The notes under the pieces were generated by a model. It saw nothing but the letters and a program-made list of their open reading frames with translations, did not search any database and was not told where the DNA came from. Both the position numbers and the translations under genes were made by a program. Positions 1 to 8,742 of a DNA stretch of 64,000 bases are shown piece after piece (position 1 is the first letter of the stretch; each line of letters starts with the position of its first letter). The stretch comes from Bacillus rhizoplanae (GTDB taxonomy: Bacteria > Bacillota > Bacilli > Bacillales > Bacillaceae_G), in NCBI RefSeq assembly GCF_917563915.1, contig NZ_CAKJTI010000005.1, positions 62,001 to 126,000 of the forward strand, read 5' to 3'.

Positions 1-466
1 AGAAAACACCTTGTTTCTCTGTTCCGTATGTTTTTACAAATTGTTCTGTGAGCTTTGTGGCAAATTTTAAATGAACTTGTTGATGAATAATGCAGCGAAG
101 AAGACATGAAAAATAATCAAACTCTAAAATAATGGGTGTATATGCAAATGTTTCAAACAGCGGACGTAATGATGTGTTTATAAAATGATTTTGAATCTCA
201 TGAAAAGGTTGATTCCATTGGAAAATAGAAGAAATACGCTTCATAATTTTATCTTGTTTGTCTGTTTGGCTAGAGATCCAAAAATGTGGCTGTTCTATTG
301 TCCCCTTCCCTTGTACACGTACAACAAGTTGCTCTCCATCTATGCTAAGCGGAACATGAATTGTTTTATCTTCTAGATTAACGACATTTAATGGATCAAA
401 AGATAATCGCTTTAACACTTCTTCAAAACGATACGGGTATTCTAACGTAACTTGTTCGCTCCACAT
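1..466 (-). CDS. alkA: DNA-3-methyladenine glycosylase (AlkA/YfjP-like), 3' end cut off by window
   Basis: The reading frame runs off the left edge, so only the N-terminal ~155 residues are visible, starting MWSEQVTLEYPYRFEEVLKR. The HhH-GPD glycosylase N-terminal region is recognisable: a beta-rich domain with VPLSIDGEQLVVRVQGKG, then FHEIQNHF and the helical stretch CLLRCIIHQQVHLKFATKL, typical of the AlkA family that excises alkylated purines in base excision repair. The start is ATG with GGATGAGG ten bases upstream. B. subtilis yfjP sits next to pdaA (yfjS) in the same way, which supports the call. The catalytic HhH and Asp lie outside the window, so activity cannot be judged. Confidence 0.8.
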   Translation of the reverse strand, partial: MWSEQVTLEYPYRFEEVLKRLSFDPLNVVNLEDKTIHVPLSIDGEQLVVRVQGKGTIEQPHFWISSQTDKQDKIMKRISSIFQWNQPFHEIQNHFINTSLRPLFETFAYTPIILEFDYFSCLLRCIIHQQVHLKFATKLTEQFVKTYGTEKQGVF

Positions 467-524
467 ACGTTCCTCATCCTTTTTACACATCATTATAGCA
501 TGAGAAAACCGCAAGCATGCATGC

Positions 525-1307
525 TTACGGTTGATTGCCTTTTACTAAATCATCTAAGCTTTTAAAATGATACCCTTTCTCGCGTAAATCATCAATGATT
601 TTTGCCAGTGCTTCTGTATTATCTTTAGAAACAGCGTGCAGTAAAATAATAGCTCCAGGGTGAATCATATTCATGACATTATTATGAGCATATTGCCAGC
701 CTCTTTGTTGATCTACTTTCCAATCGAGAAAAGCAAGTGACCAAAATACATTATAGTAGCCCTGTTCTTTTGCAAGTGCTAATGTACGCTCACTAAAAAT
801 CCCGCGTGGCGGCCGCACATATAGTACTTCTTTTTGTCCAGTTACCTTCTTAATTTCATCTGTTACACTTTGCAGTTCTTCACGAAGCTTTGCATCATGT
901 ACTGTTGTAAAATCCGGATGACTCTGGGAATGGTTTCCAACTATATGTCCTTCATTTACCATTCTTTTCAATAAATCTTGTTGGCTTTTTATATAATGTC
1001 CTGTTACAAAAAACGTTGCTGGTACCTTTTTTTCTTTTAACACATCGAGAATCTTTCCTGTATAACCATTTTCATATCCATTGTCAAACGTTAAATAAAT
1101 ATCTTTTTTCTTTGTATCGCCTAAATAAAACCCTCCATTTTTTTGCAGTAGCTCTGTAAACTGTTTACCAGCATCAGGAGGAACTTCACTCTTCGCACGC
1201 GGAATTCCCCAATGATGCGGTGCATTCACATAAGCAAACACAGAAGCTGGAACAAGTGCCATCATAATTGAAAAGATAAGGCCAATATATAACCAGTTAC
1301 GCTTCAT
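525..1307 (-). CDS. pdaA: Peptidoglycan N-acetylmuramic acid deacetylase (delta-lactam synthesis)
   Basis: This 260-residue NodB-family (CE4) polysaccharide deacetylase has an N-terminal signal/anchor (residues 1-25). Motif 1 is IYLTFDNGYENG with the TFDNGYE hallmark of PdaA, the zinc-binding HSQSHPD motif follows near residue 127, then RPPRGIFSE and the C-terminal LLHAVSKDN. PdaA deacetylates N-acetylmuramate in spore cortex so that muramic-delta-lactam can form, which germination lytic enzymes need. Length and motifs match B. subtilis PdaA closely. The start is ATG preceded by AAGGAGC. It lies downstream of fumA on the same strand, but 354 bp of repeat DNA separates them, so it probably has its own promoter. 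Confidence 0.93.
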   Translation of the reverse strand: MKRNWLYIGLIFSIMMALVPASVFAYVNAPHHWGIPRAKSEVPPDAGKQFTELLQKNGGFYLGDTKKKDIYLTFDNGYENGYTGKILDVLKEKKVPATFFVTGHYIKSQQDLLKRMVNEGHIVGNHSQSHPDFTTVHDAKLREELQSVTDEIKKVTGQKEVLYVRPPRGIFSERTLALAKEQGYYNVFWSLAFLDWKVDQQRGWQYAHNNVMNMIHPGAIILLHAVSKDNTEALAKIIDDLREKGYHFKSLDDLVKGNQP

Positions 1308-1415
1308 TTATAAGCTCCTTTTCATCTATAGTCGTACTTGTAGTTTCTGTGTCTATAATTTTTTCATGCTGAACACGTTTTTCCATTTATACCAATACAA
1401 AGAAAGAAACTGACT

Positions 1416-1611
1416 CAATATATCGACCGTTATTTGCAATATATCGGCGCTTTTCACAATATATCGACCGTTATTTAAAATATATCGGCGTTTTTCACAA
1501 TATATCGACCATTATTTAAAATATATCGGCGCTTTTCACAATATATCGACCGTTATTTAAAATATATCGGCGCTTCGACACAAGATAAAGACCCTTCGAC
1601 GATGTTCGACA
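1416..1611 (+). repeat. Tandem array of a 41-bp unit with a unique tail (copy 1)
   Basis: Four head-to-tail copies of a 41-bp unit occupy about 1416-1575. Each unit consists of two related halves, AATATATCGACCGTTATTT and AATATATCGGCGCTTTTCAC. The array ends in a non-repeated tail of ~36 bp that begins CGCTTCGACACAAGATAAAG. The same unit and the same tail occur at 51408-51643. The array fills the gap between fumA and pdaA (both minus strand). No ORF or strong hairpin was seen in it. Confidence 0.9.
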
Positions 1612-1623
1612 CACTAAACGCAC

Positions 1624-1656
1624 AAAAGGGAGCTGACAAAAGTCCACTCCCTTCAT
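1624..1656 (-). terminator. Terminator downstream of fumA
   Basis: On the minus strand AAGGGAG and CTCCCTT form a stem around a ~13-base loop, followed by TTTTGTG, just past the fumA stop. Confidence 0.65.
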
Positions 1657-1661
1657 CTTTC

Positions 1662-3188
1662 TTATTTAAATACTGGTTCTTTAAACGTTGCTAATTTCTC
1701 TAAAGATGTTTTATCAACATCAGCATGTAAGCTATTACCGTGAGAATCCATCGTTACAACTGCTTGGAATCCTTCTATACGTAAATGCCACATTGCTTCT
1801 GGAATACCAAATTGTAAGAAATCAACATTTTCTACTTCTTTAATACACTCTGCATAGTACTGTGCTGCACCGCCAATTGCATTTAAATATACGCCGCCAT
1901 GCTCATTTAATGCCGCTAATGTTTTCGCACCCATACCACCTTTACCAATAACAGCACGAATGCCAAATTTCTTCATAATATCGCCTTGGTACGGTTCTTC
2001 ACGAATACTTGTTGTTGGTCCTGCCGCTTTAATTTTCCAATTGTCATTTTCATCTTTTACAACAACTGGTCCGCAGTGATAAATAACTTGTCCGTTTAAG
2101 TCAACTGGGCAATCATGATCCATTAAATGCTTATGAATCGCATCACGTCCTGTGTACATCATACCGTTAATCGTTACAACATCACCGACGCGAAGCTCAC
2201 GAATTTGCTCTTCTGTAATTGGAGCTTGCAGGACAATTTCACGTTGCGTGTTTGTATCTTCCTTTGCTTCCTCGTGCTTTAACGTATCTTCCCCTTCTTG
2301 ATATAACCAGTCAATAATTTCACCTGATTCTGGATGAATCATTACACCTAAGCGGCGATATGCCCAGCAGTTATACGCAACAGAAACATAAAAACTAGCT
2401 GGAAGACGGTTATATACGCCAATTTTGCAACCAAGTAACGTCGTTTCGCCGCCAAAGCCCATCGTTCCAATGCCAAGCTTATTCGCATTCTCCACGATAT
2501 ATTCTTCAAGCTGCTTCAATTCTGGGATTGGATTTTCATCATCTAATGTACGGAATAATTGGTTTTTCGCAAGCTCATAACCAGACGTGCGATCTCCTCC
2601 GATACCAACACCAATTACACCAGCACTGCATCCTTGCCCTTGTGCTTGATATACCGCATGAAGAAGACATTTACGAATCCCTTCTAAATCACGACCAGCT
2701 CGTCCTAACCCTTCTATTTCACAAGGTAAGCTATATTGAATATTTTTATTTTCACAGCCACCGCCTTTTAAAATAAGACGTGCATCAATATAATCTTTTT
2801 CCCATTGCTCAAACTTAATAACAGGTGTTCCTGGCCCTAAATTATTTCCGCTATTATCCCCAAAAAGAGAATCAACAGAGTTTGAACGAAGCTTCCCGTC
2901 TTTTGTTGCTTGTTCAATTGCTTGGTAGATTGCTTCTTTAATGTGTAATTGATTTACACCAACTGGTGTGTAAACTTTAAAAGTTGGCATCCCTGTATCT
3001 TGGCAAATTGGCGAAATATTATCATCTGCCATTTTAATATTATTTGTAATTGTGCCAAGCGCCATTGCTGAACGAGTTCCTGCATTTTCTCGTTCTTTTG
3101 CTCTTTGAATCGCACGGCGAACATCTTTCGGTAAATTCGTCGACGTTTCAACAATTAGTTGATACATGCTTTCTTGAAGCTTTTTCAT
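1662..3188 (-). CDS. fumA: Class I Fe-S fumarate hydratase
   Basis: This 508-residue protein is a class I (4Fe-4S, dimeric) fumarase that interconverts fumarate and malate. The N-terminal catalytic half carries cluster-ligand regions ISPICQDTG (residues ~65-73) and GGGCENKN; the C-terminal beta domain carries GMGAKTLAAL and GGAAQYYAECI. I chose the ATG giving MKKLQESMYQ because GGGGAAG lies just upstream; an 11-codon extension on an alternative start has no ribosome binding site. The enzyme is oxygen-sensitive and complements class II FumC. A Dcu-family C4-dicarboxylate carrier lies ~40 kb away, but nothing here links them transcriptionally. Confidence 0.93.
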   Translation of the reverse strand: MKKLQESMYQLIVETSTNLPKDVRRAIQRAKERENAGTRSAMALGTITNNIKMADDNISPICQDTGMPTFKVYTPVGVNQLHIKEAIYQAIEQATKDGKLRSNSVDSLFGDNSGNNLGPGTPVIKFEQWEKDYIDARLILKGGGCENKNIQYSLPCEIEGLGRAGRDLEGIRKCLLHAVYQAQGQGCSAGVIGVGIGGDRTSGYELAKNQLFRTLDDENPIPELKQLEEYIVENANKLGIGTMGFGGETTLLGCKIGVYNRLPASFYVSVAYNCWAYRRLGVMIHPESGEIIDWLYQEGEDTLKHEEAKEDTNTQREIVLQAPITEEQIRELRVGDVVTINGMMYTGRDAIHKHLMDHDCPVDLNGQVIYHCGPVVVKDENDNWKIKAAGPTTSIREEPYQGDIMKKFGIRAVIGKGGMGAKTLAALNEHGGVYLNAIGGAAQYYAECIKEVENVDFLQFGIPEAMWHLRIEGFQAVVTMDSHGNSLHADVDKTSLEKLATFKEPVFK

Positions 3189-3305
3189 TATTACTTCCCC
3201 CTCAATTGTGAACGCTACCAAAACGCTTTAAAAAATTTCACATTTTGATTATACCTCTTTTTTTGTGTTGCTTCTAACAAAAAAGAATCAGCAATTTGCT
3301 GATTC

Positions 3306-3488
3306 TTACTCACTTTTTTTAAATTGCTCGCATTTAAATTCAATATCATCTAACATTTCAAGAAGACGGTCCACATCTTCTAGTTCTACATCTTCTGGTT
3401 CAATTGTATCAATAACTTCTAAAAACATATTTAGACGTTCTTTCAAATATACTAATTGTGAATCTTTATCATAAGTAGCATTTCCCAT
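3306..3488 (-). CDS. Small acidic SE1561/YfjT-family protein
   Basis: This 60-residue acidic protein starts MGNATYDKDSQLVYLKERLN and has many Glu/Asp residues plus a predicted two-helix pattern (LEDVDRLLEMLDDIEFKCEQF). I recognise it as the SE1561 family; B. subtilis yfjT holds the equivalent position between pdaA and yfkAB. The function is unknown. The start is ATG behind AAAAGGAGAGAG. It is upstream of fumA on the same strand, with ~117 bp between, and could share its transcript. Confidence 0.75.
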   Translation of the reverse strand: MGNATYDKDSQLVYLKERLNMFLEVIDTIEPEDVELEDVDRLLEMLDDIEFKCEQFKKSE

Positions 3489-3702
3489 AGGGGCTCTCTC
3501 CTTTTTATTCGAGTTATCCTAATTAGCTCTTACTATACATAAGTGTTCCTACATATTTACGAAAAATAACACACTTATACAACTCGATTGCTTCGACTCA
3601 TATTCAGCATACTCATTGTTTGCTTATTGAATCTTTATTTTATTATACAGCAAAAATGATTATCACGGTCATGAAATTTTTTCTTCAATTTAAGTAAAAT
3701 GG

Positions 3703-3859
3703 TTTATCCCGCTATTCGCGGACAGTAATCCCCATTCCTCAAAATTCAGCATAAAGCAAAGAAGTTAGGTATGAGGAAAACTGCTGGCATGCGCCCGATT
3801 GGTTCAACCAATAATCATTGGGAGATAAAAACGCCCTGCTAATTAAAGTTTCACTTTAT
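3703..3859 (+). repeat. Full-length bcr1-like element
   Basis: This 157-bp element is bounded by TTTAT on both sides. The left end reads TTTATCCCGCTATTCGCGG and the right end AAAGTTTCACTTTAT. Internal inverted segments (e.g. GATTGGTTCAACCAATAATC) imply strong folding. Size, TTTAT ends and secondary structure match the published description of bcr1, a mobile non-autonomous repeat of the B. cereus group. It lies between the divergent yfjT and yfkAB genes and so may sit in the yfkAB 5' region. Confidence 0.8.
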
Positions 3860-3931
3860 TAAAAAGCAATCTTCTTCTATCATAGAGAATGGACAAATTG
3901 TTATTTCAATAGTCAAAGGAGTATTTCATAA

Positions 3932-5059
3932 ATGAATACATCACAAAAAATGAAGCCGATTACTCCTTCTTATGATCCATGGGAAGCGTATATGGACCTT
4001 GAAGAGTATGGCAAATTATTATTAACAAACGTTGAGTTTACAACTACAACGTTATGCAATATGCGCTGTGAACATTGTGCTGTTGGTTATACATTACAGC
4101 CAAAAGATCCGAATCCACTTCCGCTTGATTTGTTATTACAACGATTAGATGAAGTTCCTCATCTACGTTCTTTAAGTATTACAGGCGGCGAACCAATGCT
4201 TTCAAAAAAATCCGTTGATAACTATGTAACACCGCTCTTAAAATATGCTCACGAACGAGGCGTTCGTACACAGATTAACTCTAACCTAACTATAGATTTA
4301 GCTCGTTATGAACAAATTATTCCTTACTTAGATGTTCTTCATATTTCCCATAACTGGGGAACTATTGATGATTTTGTTGAGGGCGGATTTGCCATGATGG
4401 AACGCAAACCATCATATGAACAACGTGCCAAACTATTTGAACGTATGATTTCAAATGGTAAAGCATTATCAGAAGCGGGTGTTCTTGTTTCTGCTGAAAC
4501 AATGCTAAATAAACGTACCCTTCCACATATTGAACACATTCACCGTCAAATTGTTGAAGAGATGGGCTGCAAACGTCATGAAGTACATCCGATGTATCCA
4601 AGTGATTTTGCTAGCAATCTTGAAATTTTAACGAAAGATGAAATTCGCAGTGCAATTTCACATCTTCTTGATATTCGTGATGAAAATGTATGGATGTTAT
4701 TTGGAACATTGCCATTCTATGCATGTAGCAATGACGAACGCGATTTAGAAGTATTCAAAAAGCTCCATACAAGTAAAAACGTCACAGTGCGCAATGATCC
4801 AGACGGTCGCTCTCGCTTAAATGTAAATATTTTTGACGGTAATATTATCGTTACAGATTTCGGTGACATTCCATTGCTTGGAAACGTCCAAACGAACACA
4901 TTGCAAGAAGCTTATGACAAGTGGAGCTCTTCACAAACAGCAAAAGAATTAAGCTGTCATTGTCCATCTGTAAAATGCCTTGGACCAAATATTCTTGTGA
5001 AAAATAGTTATTATTCAACAGAAAACTTCTTAACAAAACAAGCAAATCTCACTCTATAA
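3932..5059 (+). CDS. yfkAB: Radical SAM/CxCxxxxC protein YfkAB
   Basis: This 375-residue radical SAM enzyme has the [4Fe-4S]-binding CxxxCxxC motif as CNMRCEHC (residues ~42-49), a GGEP SAM-binding motif (SITGGEPML, ~residue 89), and a Cys-rich C-terminus CHCPSVKC that gives the family its CxCxxxxC name. The substrate is unknown, and no cognate precursor peptide was found next to it. The start is ATG with AAAGGAG ten bases upstream. It is transcribed alone and ends at a strong terminator. A weak Fur-box-like sequence lies ~270 bp upstream (see rejected items). Confidence 0.88.
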   Translation: MNTSQKMKPITPSYDPWEAYMDLEEYGKLLLTNVEFTTTTLCNMRCEHCAVGYTLQPKDPNPLPLDLLLQRLDEVPHLRSLSITGGEPMLSKKSVDNYVTPLLKYAHERGVRTQINSNLTIDLARYEQIIPYLDVLHISHNWGTIDDFVEGGFAMMERKPSYEQRAKLFERMISNGKALSEAGVLVSAETMLNKRTLPHIEHIHRQIVEEMGCKRHEVHPMYPSDFASNLEILTKDEIRSAISHLLDIRDENVWMLFGTLPFYACSNDERDLEVFKKLHTSKNVTVRNDPDGRSRLNVNIFDGNIIVTDFGDIPLLGNVQTNTLQEAYDKWSSSQTAKELSCHCPSVKCLGPNILVKNSYYSTENFLTKQANLTL

Positions 5060-5067
5060 GTAGGATA

Positions 5068-5101
5068 AAAAACGTCAGCGCAATATGCGCTGACGTTTTT
5101 T
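5068..5101 (+). terminator. Intrinsic terminator of yfkAB
   Basis: An 11-bp GC-rich stem, AACGTCAGCGC/GCGCTGACGTT, is followed by T6. The T-run also supplies the left TTTAT end of the adjacent bcr1-like element. Confidence 0.9.
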
Positions 5102-5153
5102 ATCCCGCTATTCGCGGGCAGTAAGACCCCCACTGATGGAAGTTTCACTTTAT
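5099..5153 (+). repeat. Short (55 bp) bcr1-like element overlapping the yfkD stop
   Basis: This internally deleted copy runs TTTATCCCGCTATTCGCGGG...GGAAGTTTCACTTTAT. The left TTTAT lies in the yfkAB terminator T-tract. The right TTTAT contains the yfkD stop codon read on the minus strand (TAA at 5152-5150). Confidence 0.82.
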
Positions 5154-5947
5154 TTTGGGGTAGGGGACGAAATAAACTTGAATGAAATATGATCTTGAAT
5201 TGGTATGGAAGCTCCAATTCCTTGTGATGTTATATTTTTTATCATAAGTTTTCGCTGATTTCCTTTTAAGACAAGATATACTTCTCCAAATGTTACTTTT
5301 CCTTTTTCATTAACTGCTGGCGTATATGCATATAAGTATCCAAGTTGTTTCGGACTAATATTGTATACTCGTTCATGCTCGGTTCCATAACCAACAATTG
5401 TTTTAAACGAAAGAGGTAAGCGTACTTTTCCCATTGCTTTTAGTAGCATCATCTTCTTTACATCTTCCGCATCTTTAATGTAAGAAGTGAGTCCACCTTC
5501 CACCATTTTTTGTGCTTCTTGCTTATAACGAAGTGAATAAAACCCCTGTGCACCACGATTATCATGGAAATTCCGATTCACTTGTCGATATTCCCAATTC
5601 ATCGTTGTTTCAGTTGATTCATAATTTAAAGGCCACTGTCCTAAATAAATTTTAGCCCGGTATCCAACTGCAAGCGGTGCATTAGAAATGGAAGTTTCGT
5701 TAAACATTCGAATTAAGTCCGGATTTTCAATCACTATTGGCGATGTTTCAAGCAATGTTTTTGCTAGTTCACTCGGTTGTAAGCGCGGCAAATCTTGTGT
5801 TGGATTTGGATACGTATTTTCTTTTGAAATGTTTAAAACAGACGGTGGAATTTTCACATTCAGTTCTGTCTTTGCAAAGCTACTACAAGGAAATAAAAAG
5901 ATAAACGAGAACATGATGATGAGACAAATACTGTACATTCGTTTCAT
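5150..5947 (-). CDS. yfkD: YfkD-like secreted/envelope protein
   Basis: This 265-residue protein has a clear signal peptide (KRMYSICLIIMFSFIFLFPC, then SSFA-K, cleavage near residue 25) and no further membrane segment, so it is likely exported. It matches the YfkD family by position next to yfkE/chaA and by features such as LAVGYRAKIYLGQWPLNYES. The function is unknown. The stop codon falls inside the terminal TTTAT of a bcr1-like repeat, so the insertion may have set the present C-terminus (...SSPTPK). The start is ATG behind AAGGAGC. Confidence 0.82.
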   Translation of the reverse strand: MKRMYSICLIIMFSFIFLFPCSSFAKTELNVKIPPSVLNISKENTYPNPTQDLPRLQPSELAKTLLETSPIVIENPDLIRMFNETSISNAPLAVGYRAKIYLGQWPLNYESTETTMNWEYRQVNRNFHDNRGAQGFYSLRYKQEAQKMVEGGLTSYIKDAEDVKKMMLLKAMGKVRLPLSFKTIVGYGTEHERVYNISPKQLGYLYAYTPAVNEKGKVTFGEVYLVLKGNQRKLMIKNITSQGIGASIPIQDHISFKFISSPTPK

Positions 5948-6126
5948 CCGTAAAGCTCCTTCCTAATGGGACTATACGGTTATATTCTTTTCCACACTCC
6001 TCTTTGTTATCCAAACTTTTTATCAAAAATAGGCAAGAAAACTTCACTCGTGTTAAGCATCTGCCACAGGTGATACACAAGACCTTCCTCACTTCAAGAT
6101 TCAAAGGAGAAAAGTGGCGGGATTTT

Positions 6127-7185
6127 TCATAATAAATAAAAGCCGATACCCATAATGAAATATGCTGCAAGTAATGTTAGGCCTTCAAACCAATTCGTAT
6201 CCCCATCATTCGATATAGCAATTGTTAAGAATACAGCTGTAATCATTGCCACTAATTCCGGAAACGTGAATATAAGAGGCATTTCCACCGCAAAGAACAT
6301 AGAAATAATGACAAGTACAGGCGCAACAAACATTGCAATTTGTAATGTTGATCCAACTGCAATTTCAACGGCAATATTAATCTTATTTTTATAGGCCATA
6401 AGAATAGCTGATGCATGCTCTGCTGCATTTCCGACAATGGCCACAATAATAATTCCAATAAATAATTCACTCCAGCCAAATGCCTTTGCAACTGTTTCAA
6501 ACGTATGTACAAGTGCTTCTGATACATAGGCGACTGCTGCTGTTGCAATTGCTAAAATAAGCAACGCTCTTCCTTTTGACCATTCTGGCTCTTCATCATG
6601 TTGTTCTATCTCTTCTTCTTTAGGCTGATATACTCCTCGATGCGTGACAAGTTTAAAGAACAATGCTGCTAAATATAAAATAATCATAATGATTGAAATG
6701 CCAATACTAAGTTGGAATGTTTTCCCTACATCCATTTTCATTGAAAATATTTCTGGAATAACAAATGCGACAACAACTGCAAAAATTAATAAGGTTGAAT
6801 TATGTCTTGCATCATATACATTAAAGCTTTGACGTTTATACTTTAGACCACCTACAAAAAAAGAAAGGCCGCCAACTAACAATAGGTTACCGAGAACAGA
6901 ACCTGTTAAAGAAGCTAGCACTACTTCTATTAACCCAGCTTGCAATGCAAAAATAGAAATAATAAGCTCAACCGCGTTACCAAATGTTGCATTTAACAAG
7001 CCACCGATACGCGGTCCTGACACAATCGCCAAACTTTCTGTCGCTCTCCCCATAAAACCAGCAAGCGCAATAATCGTAATACAATATACAGCAAACATAA
7101 TTGTTTGTGGCCAGTGCATAACGTTACCAAGAATGGAAAACGGCACACCAATAACTACAACGAATAAAAAGATTTTATTAAACAT
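6127..7185 (-). CDS. chaA: Cation (Ca2+)/proton exchanger ChaA/YfkE
   Basis: This 352-residue membrane protein has about eleven hydrophobic segments and the two conserved CaCA alpha-repeats: GGLLNATFGNAVELIISIFAL in the N-half and IVGNAAEHASAILMAYKNK in the C-half, each with the catalytic glutamate (NAVE, NAAEH). A cytoplasmic acidic loop (EEEIEQHDEEPEW) separates the halves. It should export Ca2+ or other cations in exchange for protons. I chose ATG for MFNKIFLF because GGAAGG precedes it at good spacing; upstream Met codons are too close to any ribosome site. It lies just upstream of yfkD as in B. subtilis, with a ~180-bp gap. Confidence 0.9.
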   Translation of the reverse strand: MFNKIFLFVVVIGVPFSILGNVMHWPQTIMFAVYCITIIALAGFMGRATESLAIVSGPRIGGLLNATFGNAVELIISIFALQAGLIEVVLASLTGSVLGNLLLVGGLSFFVGGLKYKRQSFNVYDARHNSTLLIFAVVVAFVIPEIFSMKMDVGKTFQLSIGISIIMIILYLAALFFKLVTHRGVYQPKEEEIEQHDEEPEWSKGRALLILAIATAAVAYVSEALVHTFETVAKAFGWSELFIGIIIVAIVGNAAEHASAILMAYKNKINIAVEIAVGSTLQIAMFVAPVLVIISMFFAVEMPLIFTFPELVAMITAVFLTIAISNDGDTNWFEGLTLLAAYFIMGIGFYLL

Positions 7186-7383
7186 CCTTTTCATCCTTCC
7201 AATTTTCATCAATTATCCTTTGTTTTATCATTATTCTTCTAACTTACCCAACTTTCATAATAATTACGTTTAAAAAAGGTCATTGAAGAAAAAAGTAAGA
7301 GTGAGCAAAGAATTTTTCATCACGTAAAAGCCTGTTAATTCAACTAATAATAAGTGCGGGACAATAGAAAGGGGCAGAAACAA

Positions 7384-7800
7384 ATGCATATAAAAGAAAA
7401 AATAGCAAATATCATTCAAAATCAAAAAACAGGTGTACTGGCAACACTCCGTGACAACAAACCACATAGCTGCTTTATGATATTTTTTCATGAAGATTTC
7501 GTATTGTACGCTGCAACAGACCGTCATTCAAAAAAGATAACAGATATAGAACAAAATCCAAACGTTCATATTTTACTTGGGAAAGAAGGAAAGAACTGGG
7601 ATGAAGAGTATATTGAGGTAGAAGGAATCGCTTCTATTGAAGAAGACAATACGTTAAAAAATAAATTCTGGACAAACAGCTTAAAACGTTGGTTACTTGG
7701 TCCTGAAGATCCAAATTACGTTTTAATAAAAATTAACCCTGAAACAATTTATTACATTGATAGTGTTGGTACAACGCAACCAGAATTTTTACGTCTATAG
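7384..7800 (+). CDS. Pyridoxamine 5'-phosphate oxidase-like (general stress protein 26 family)
   Basis: This 138-residue split-barrel flavin-binding protein has the N-terminal family hallmark GVLATLRDNKPHSCFMIFFHEDF and a C-terminal strand LIKINPETIYYID. It resembles the small YdaG/Gsp26 proteins, which bind FMN or related flavins and are usually stress-induced rather than true PNPOx. The ATG at 7384 follows GAAAGGGGC; a ten-codon upstream extension lacks a ribosome site. It is monocistronic and ends at a strong hairpin. Confidence 0.82.
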   Translation: MHIKEKIANIIQNQKTGVLATLRDNKPHSCFMIFFHEDFVLYAATDRHSKKITDIEQNPNVHILLGKEGKNWDEEYIEVEGIASIEEDNTLKNKFWTNSLKRWLLGPEDPNYVLIKINPETIYYIDSVGTTQPEFLRL

Positions 7801-7805
7801 CAAAA

Positions 7806-7842
7806 AAAAACGAGATCTCACGAAATATGAGGTCTCGTTTTG
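7806..7842 (+). terminator. Terminator after the PNPOx-like gene
   Basis: AAAACGAGATCTCA/TGAGGTCTCGTTTT form a 14-bp stem with a 7-base loop. It works in both directions because A- and T-runs flank it. Confidence 0.9.
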
Positions 7843-7959
7843 TCGAAAAGTTCTTTTCCAAAAAAAATTGAAAAAGCTGGAACTTTCTAAAGATTCTGTT
7901 ATATAATAGCATTAACTTAAATAAACTGTATTAAAACAGAATGAGAGGAGAAATAAAAA

Positions 7960-8109
7960 ATGATGAAAAGAGAAGAACGGAAAAATATGATTGAGTTTAT
8001 CGAAAAGAAAAAAGGGATTGAACGCGAAGAACTTATGTATATGACAGATGACGAGGTAGAACATATTTATAATGTGACGTACTTCTTATATGAAGAGATT
8101 GCAGAATAA
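7960..8109 (+). CDS. Small BH0509-family protein
   Basis: This 49-residue highly charged protein reads MMKREERKNMIEFIEKKKG, then IEREELMYMTDDEVEHIYNV. I recognise it as the BH0509 family, small Bacillus proteins of unknown function. AGAGGAG lies eight bases before the first ATG, and a second ATG follows immediately. A hairpin terminator shared with the convergent dedA gene lies just after the stop. A possible promoter (TATAAT within GTTATATAATAGC) is ~60 bp upstream. Confidence 0.8.
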   Translation: MMKREERKNMIEFIEKKKGIEREELMYMTDDEVEHIYNVTYFLYEEIAE

Positions 8110-8114
8110 TATAT

Positions 8115-8145
8115 AAAAAAACCGCTATATACATTAGCGGTTTTT
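8115..8145. terminator. Bidirectional terminator
   Basis: AAAACCGCTA/TAGCGGTTTT stem flanked by A7 and T5, between the convergent BH0509-like and dedA genes. Its right arm overlaps the last dedA codons. Confidence 0.88.
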
Positions 8146-8742
8146 CTTAGCATTTTGTATTCTTACATATGTATAAACAATCAAAGCGATGACAATTGAA
8201 ATAATAAAAATCCAAAATCCATATCGATGTAAATTGTACTCTACCTCTCTCCACTTTTCTCCTAATTTCCATCCAAGTCCAATAAATACACTCACCCAAA
8301 TCAAAGCACCGCCATACGCATATAAGCAAAACTTACCCCATTTTAAGTTGGACATTCCTGCAAAATATGCAGTTAGATGTCTGACACCAGGTAAAAAATA
8401 GCCAATCATTAGTAAAAAAGGACCATACTTCCCAAATAAAATATGGGTCCTCTCAATTTGTGCTTCTTTAATTCCCACTTTAGAACCATATTTTTTTAGT
8501 ACAGGAAGTCCTAGTTTTAAACCGAGCATATAACTTAATGTAATCCCAAGTATAGACCCAGCCATACTGCTCATAAAAGCCTCTGTACCTGACATATATC
8601 CCCTTGAAATATTATATCCGACAAATGTAAGTAAAAATTCATCTGGTATCGGTAATCCAACAATTCCTCCAGCAAGTGCAATAATAATTCCATAATAACC
8701 ATAGTGTGCGATTAATTCACCAATATGTTGTTCCATTCGCAC
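8134..8742 (-). CDS. DedA-family (SNARE-associated/VTT) membrane protein
   Basis: This 202-residue protein shows the DedA pattern: GGIVGLPIPDEFLLTFVGYN in the first re-entrant region and F-x3-G-x-R-H (FLPGVRHLTAYFAGMS, ~residue 120), plus several membrane spans and a basic C-terminus. DedA proteins are membrane transporters or scramblases linked to lipid carrier recycling and membrane-potential homeostasis. Start is ambiguous between GTG at 8742 and ATG at 8736; AGGATG precedes both. It is a single gene, convergent with the small BH0509-like gene. Confidence 0.88.
   Translation of the reverse strand: MRMEQHIGELIAHYGYYGIIIALAGGIVGLPIPDEFLLTFVGYNISRGYMSGTEAFMSSMAGSILGITLSYMLGLKLGLPVLKKYGSKVGIKEAQIERTHILFGKYGPFLLMIGYFLPGVRHLTAYFAGMSNLKWGKFCLYAYGGALIWVSVFIGLGWKLGEKWREVEYNLHRYGFWIFIISIVIALIVYTYVRIQNAKKNR

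Noticed and set aside
1416-1611. Possible CRISPR array
   Set aside because: The 41-bp units are directly abutted with no unique spacers and there are no cas genes nearby.
3651-3665. Fur-box-like sequence (right half ATGATTATCA) upstream of yfkAB
   Set aside because: Only 11 of 14 fixed positions match and the left half is poor. It also lies ~270 bp from the gene with a repeat in between.
5011-5217. ORFs carrying GVLLPANS-like peptides at several places (also near 35570 and 59197)
   Set aside because: The peptide is translated from bcr1-like repeats. It creates false N-terminal extensions or spurious genes and is not protein-coding evidence.
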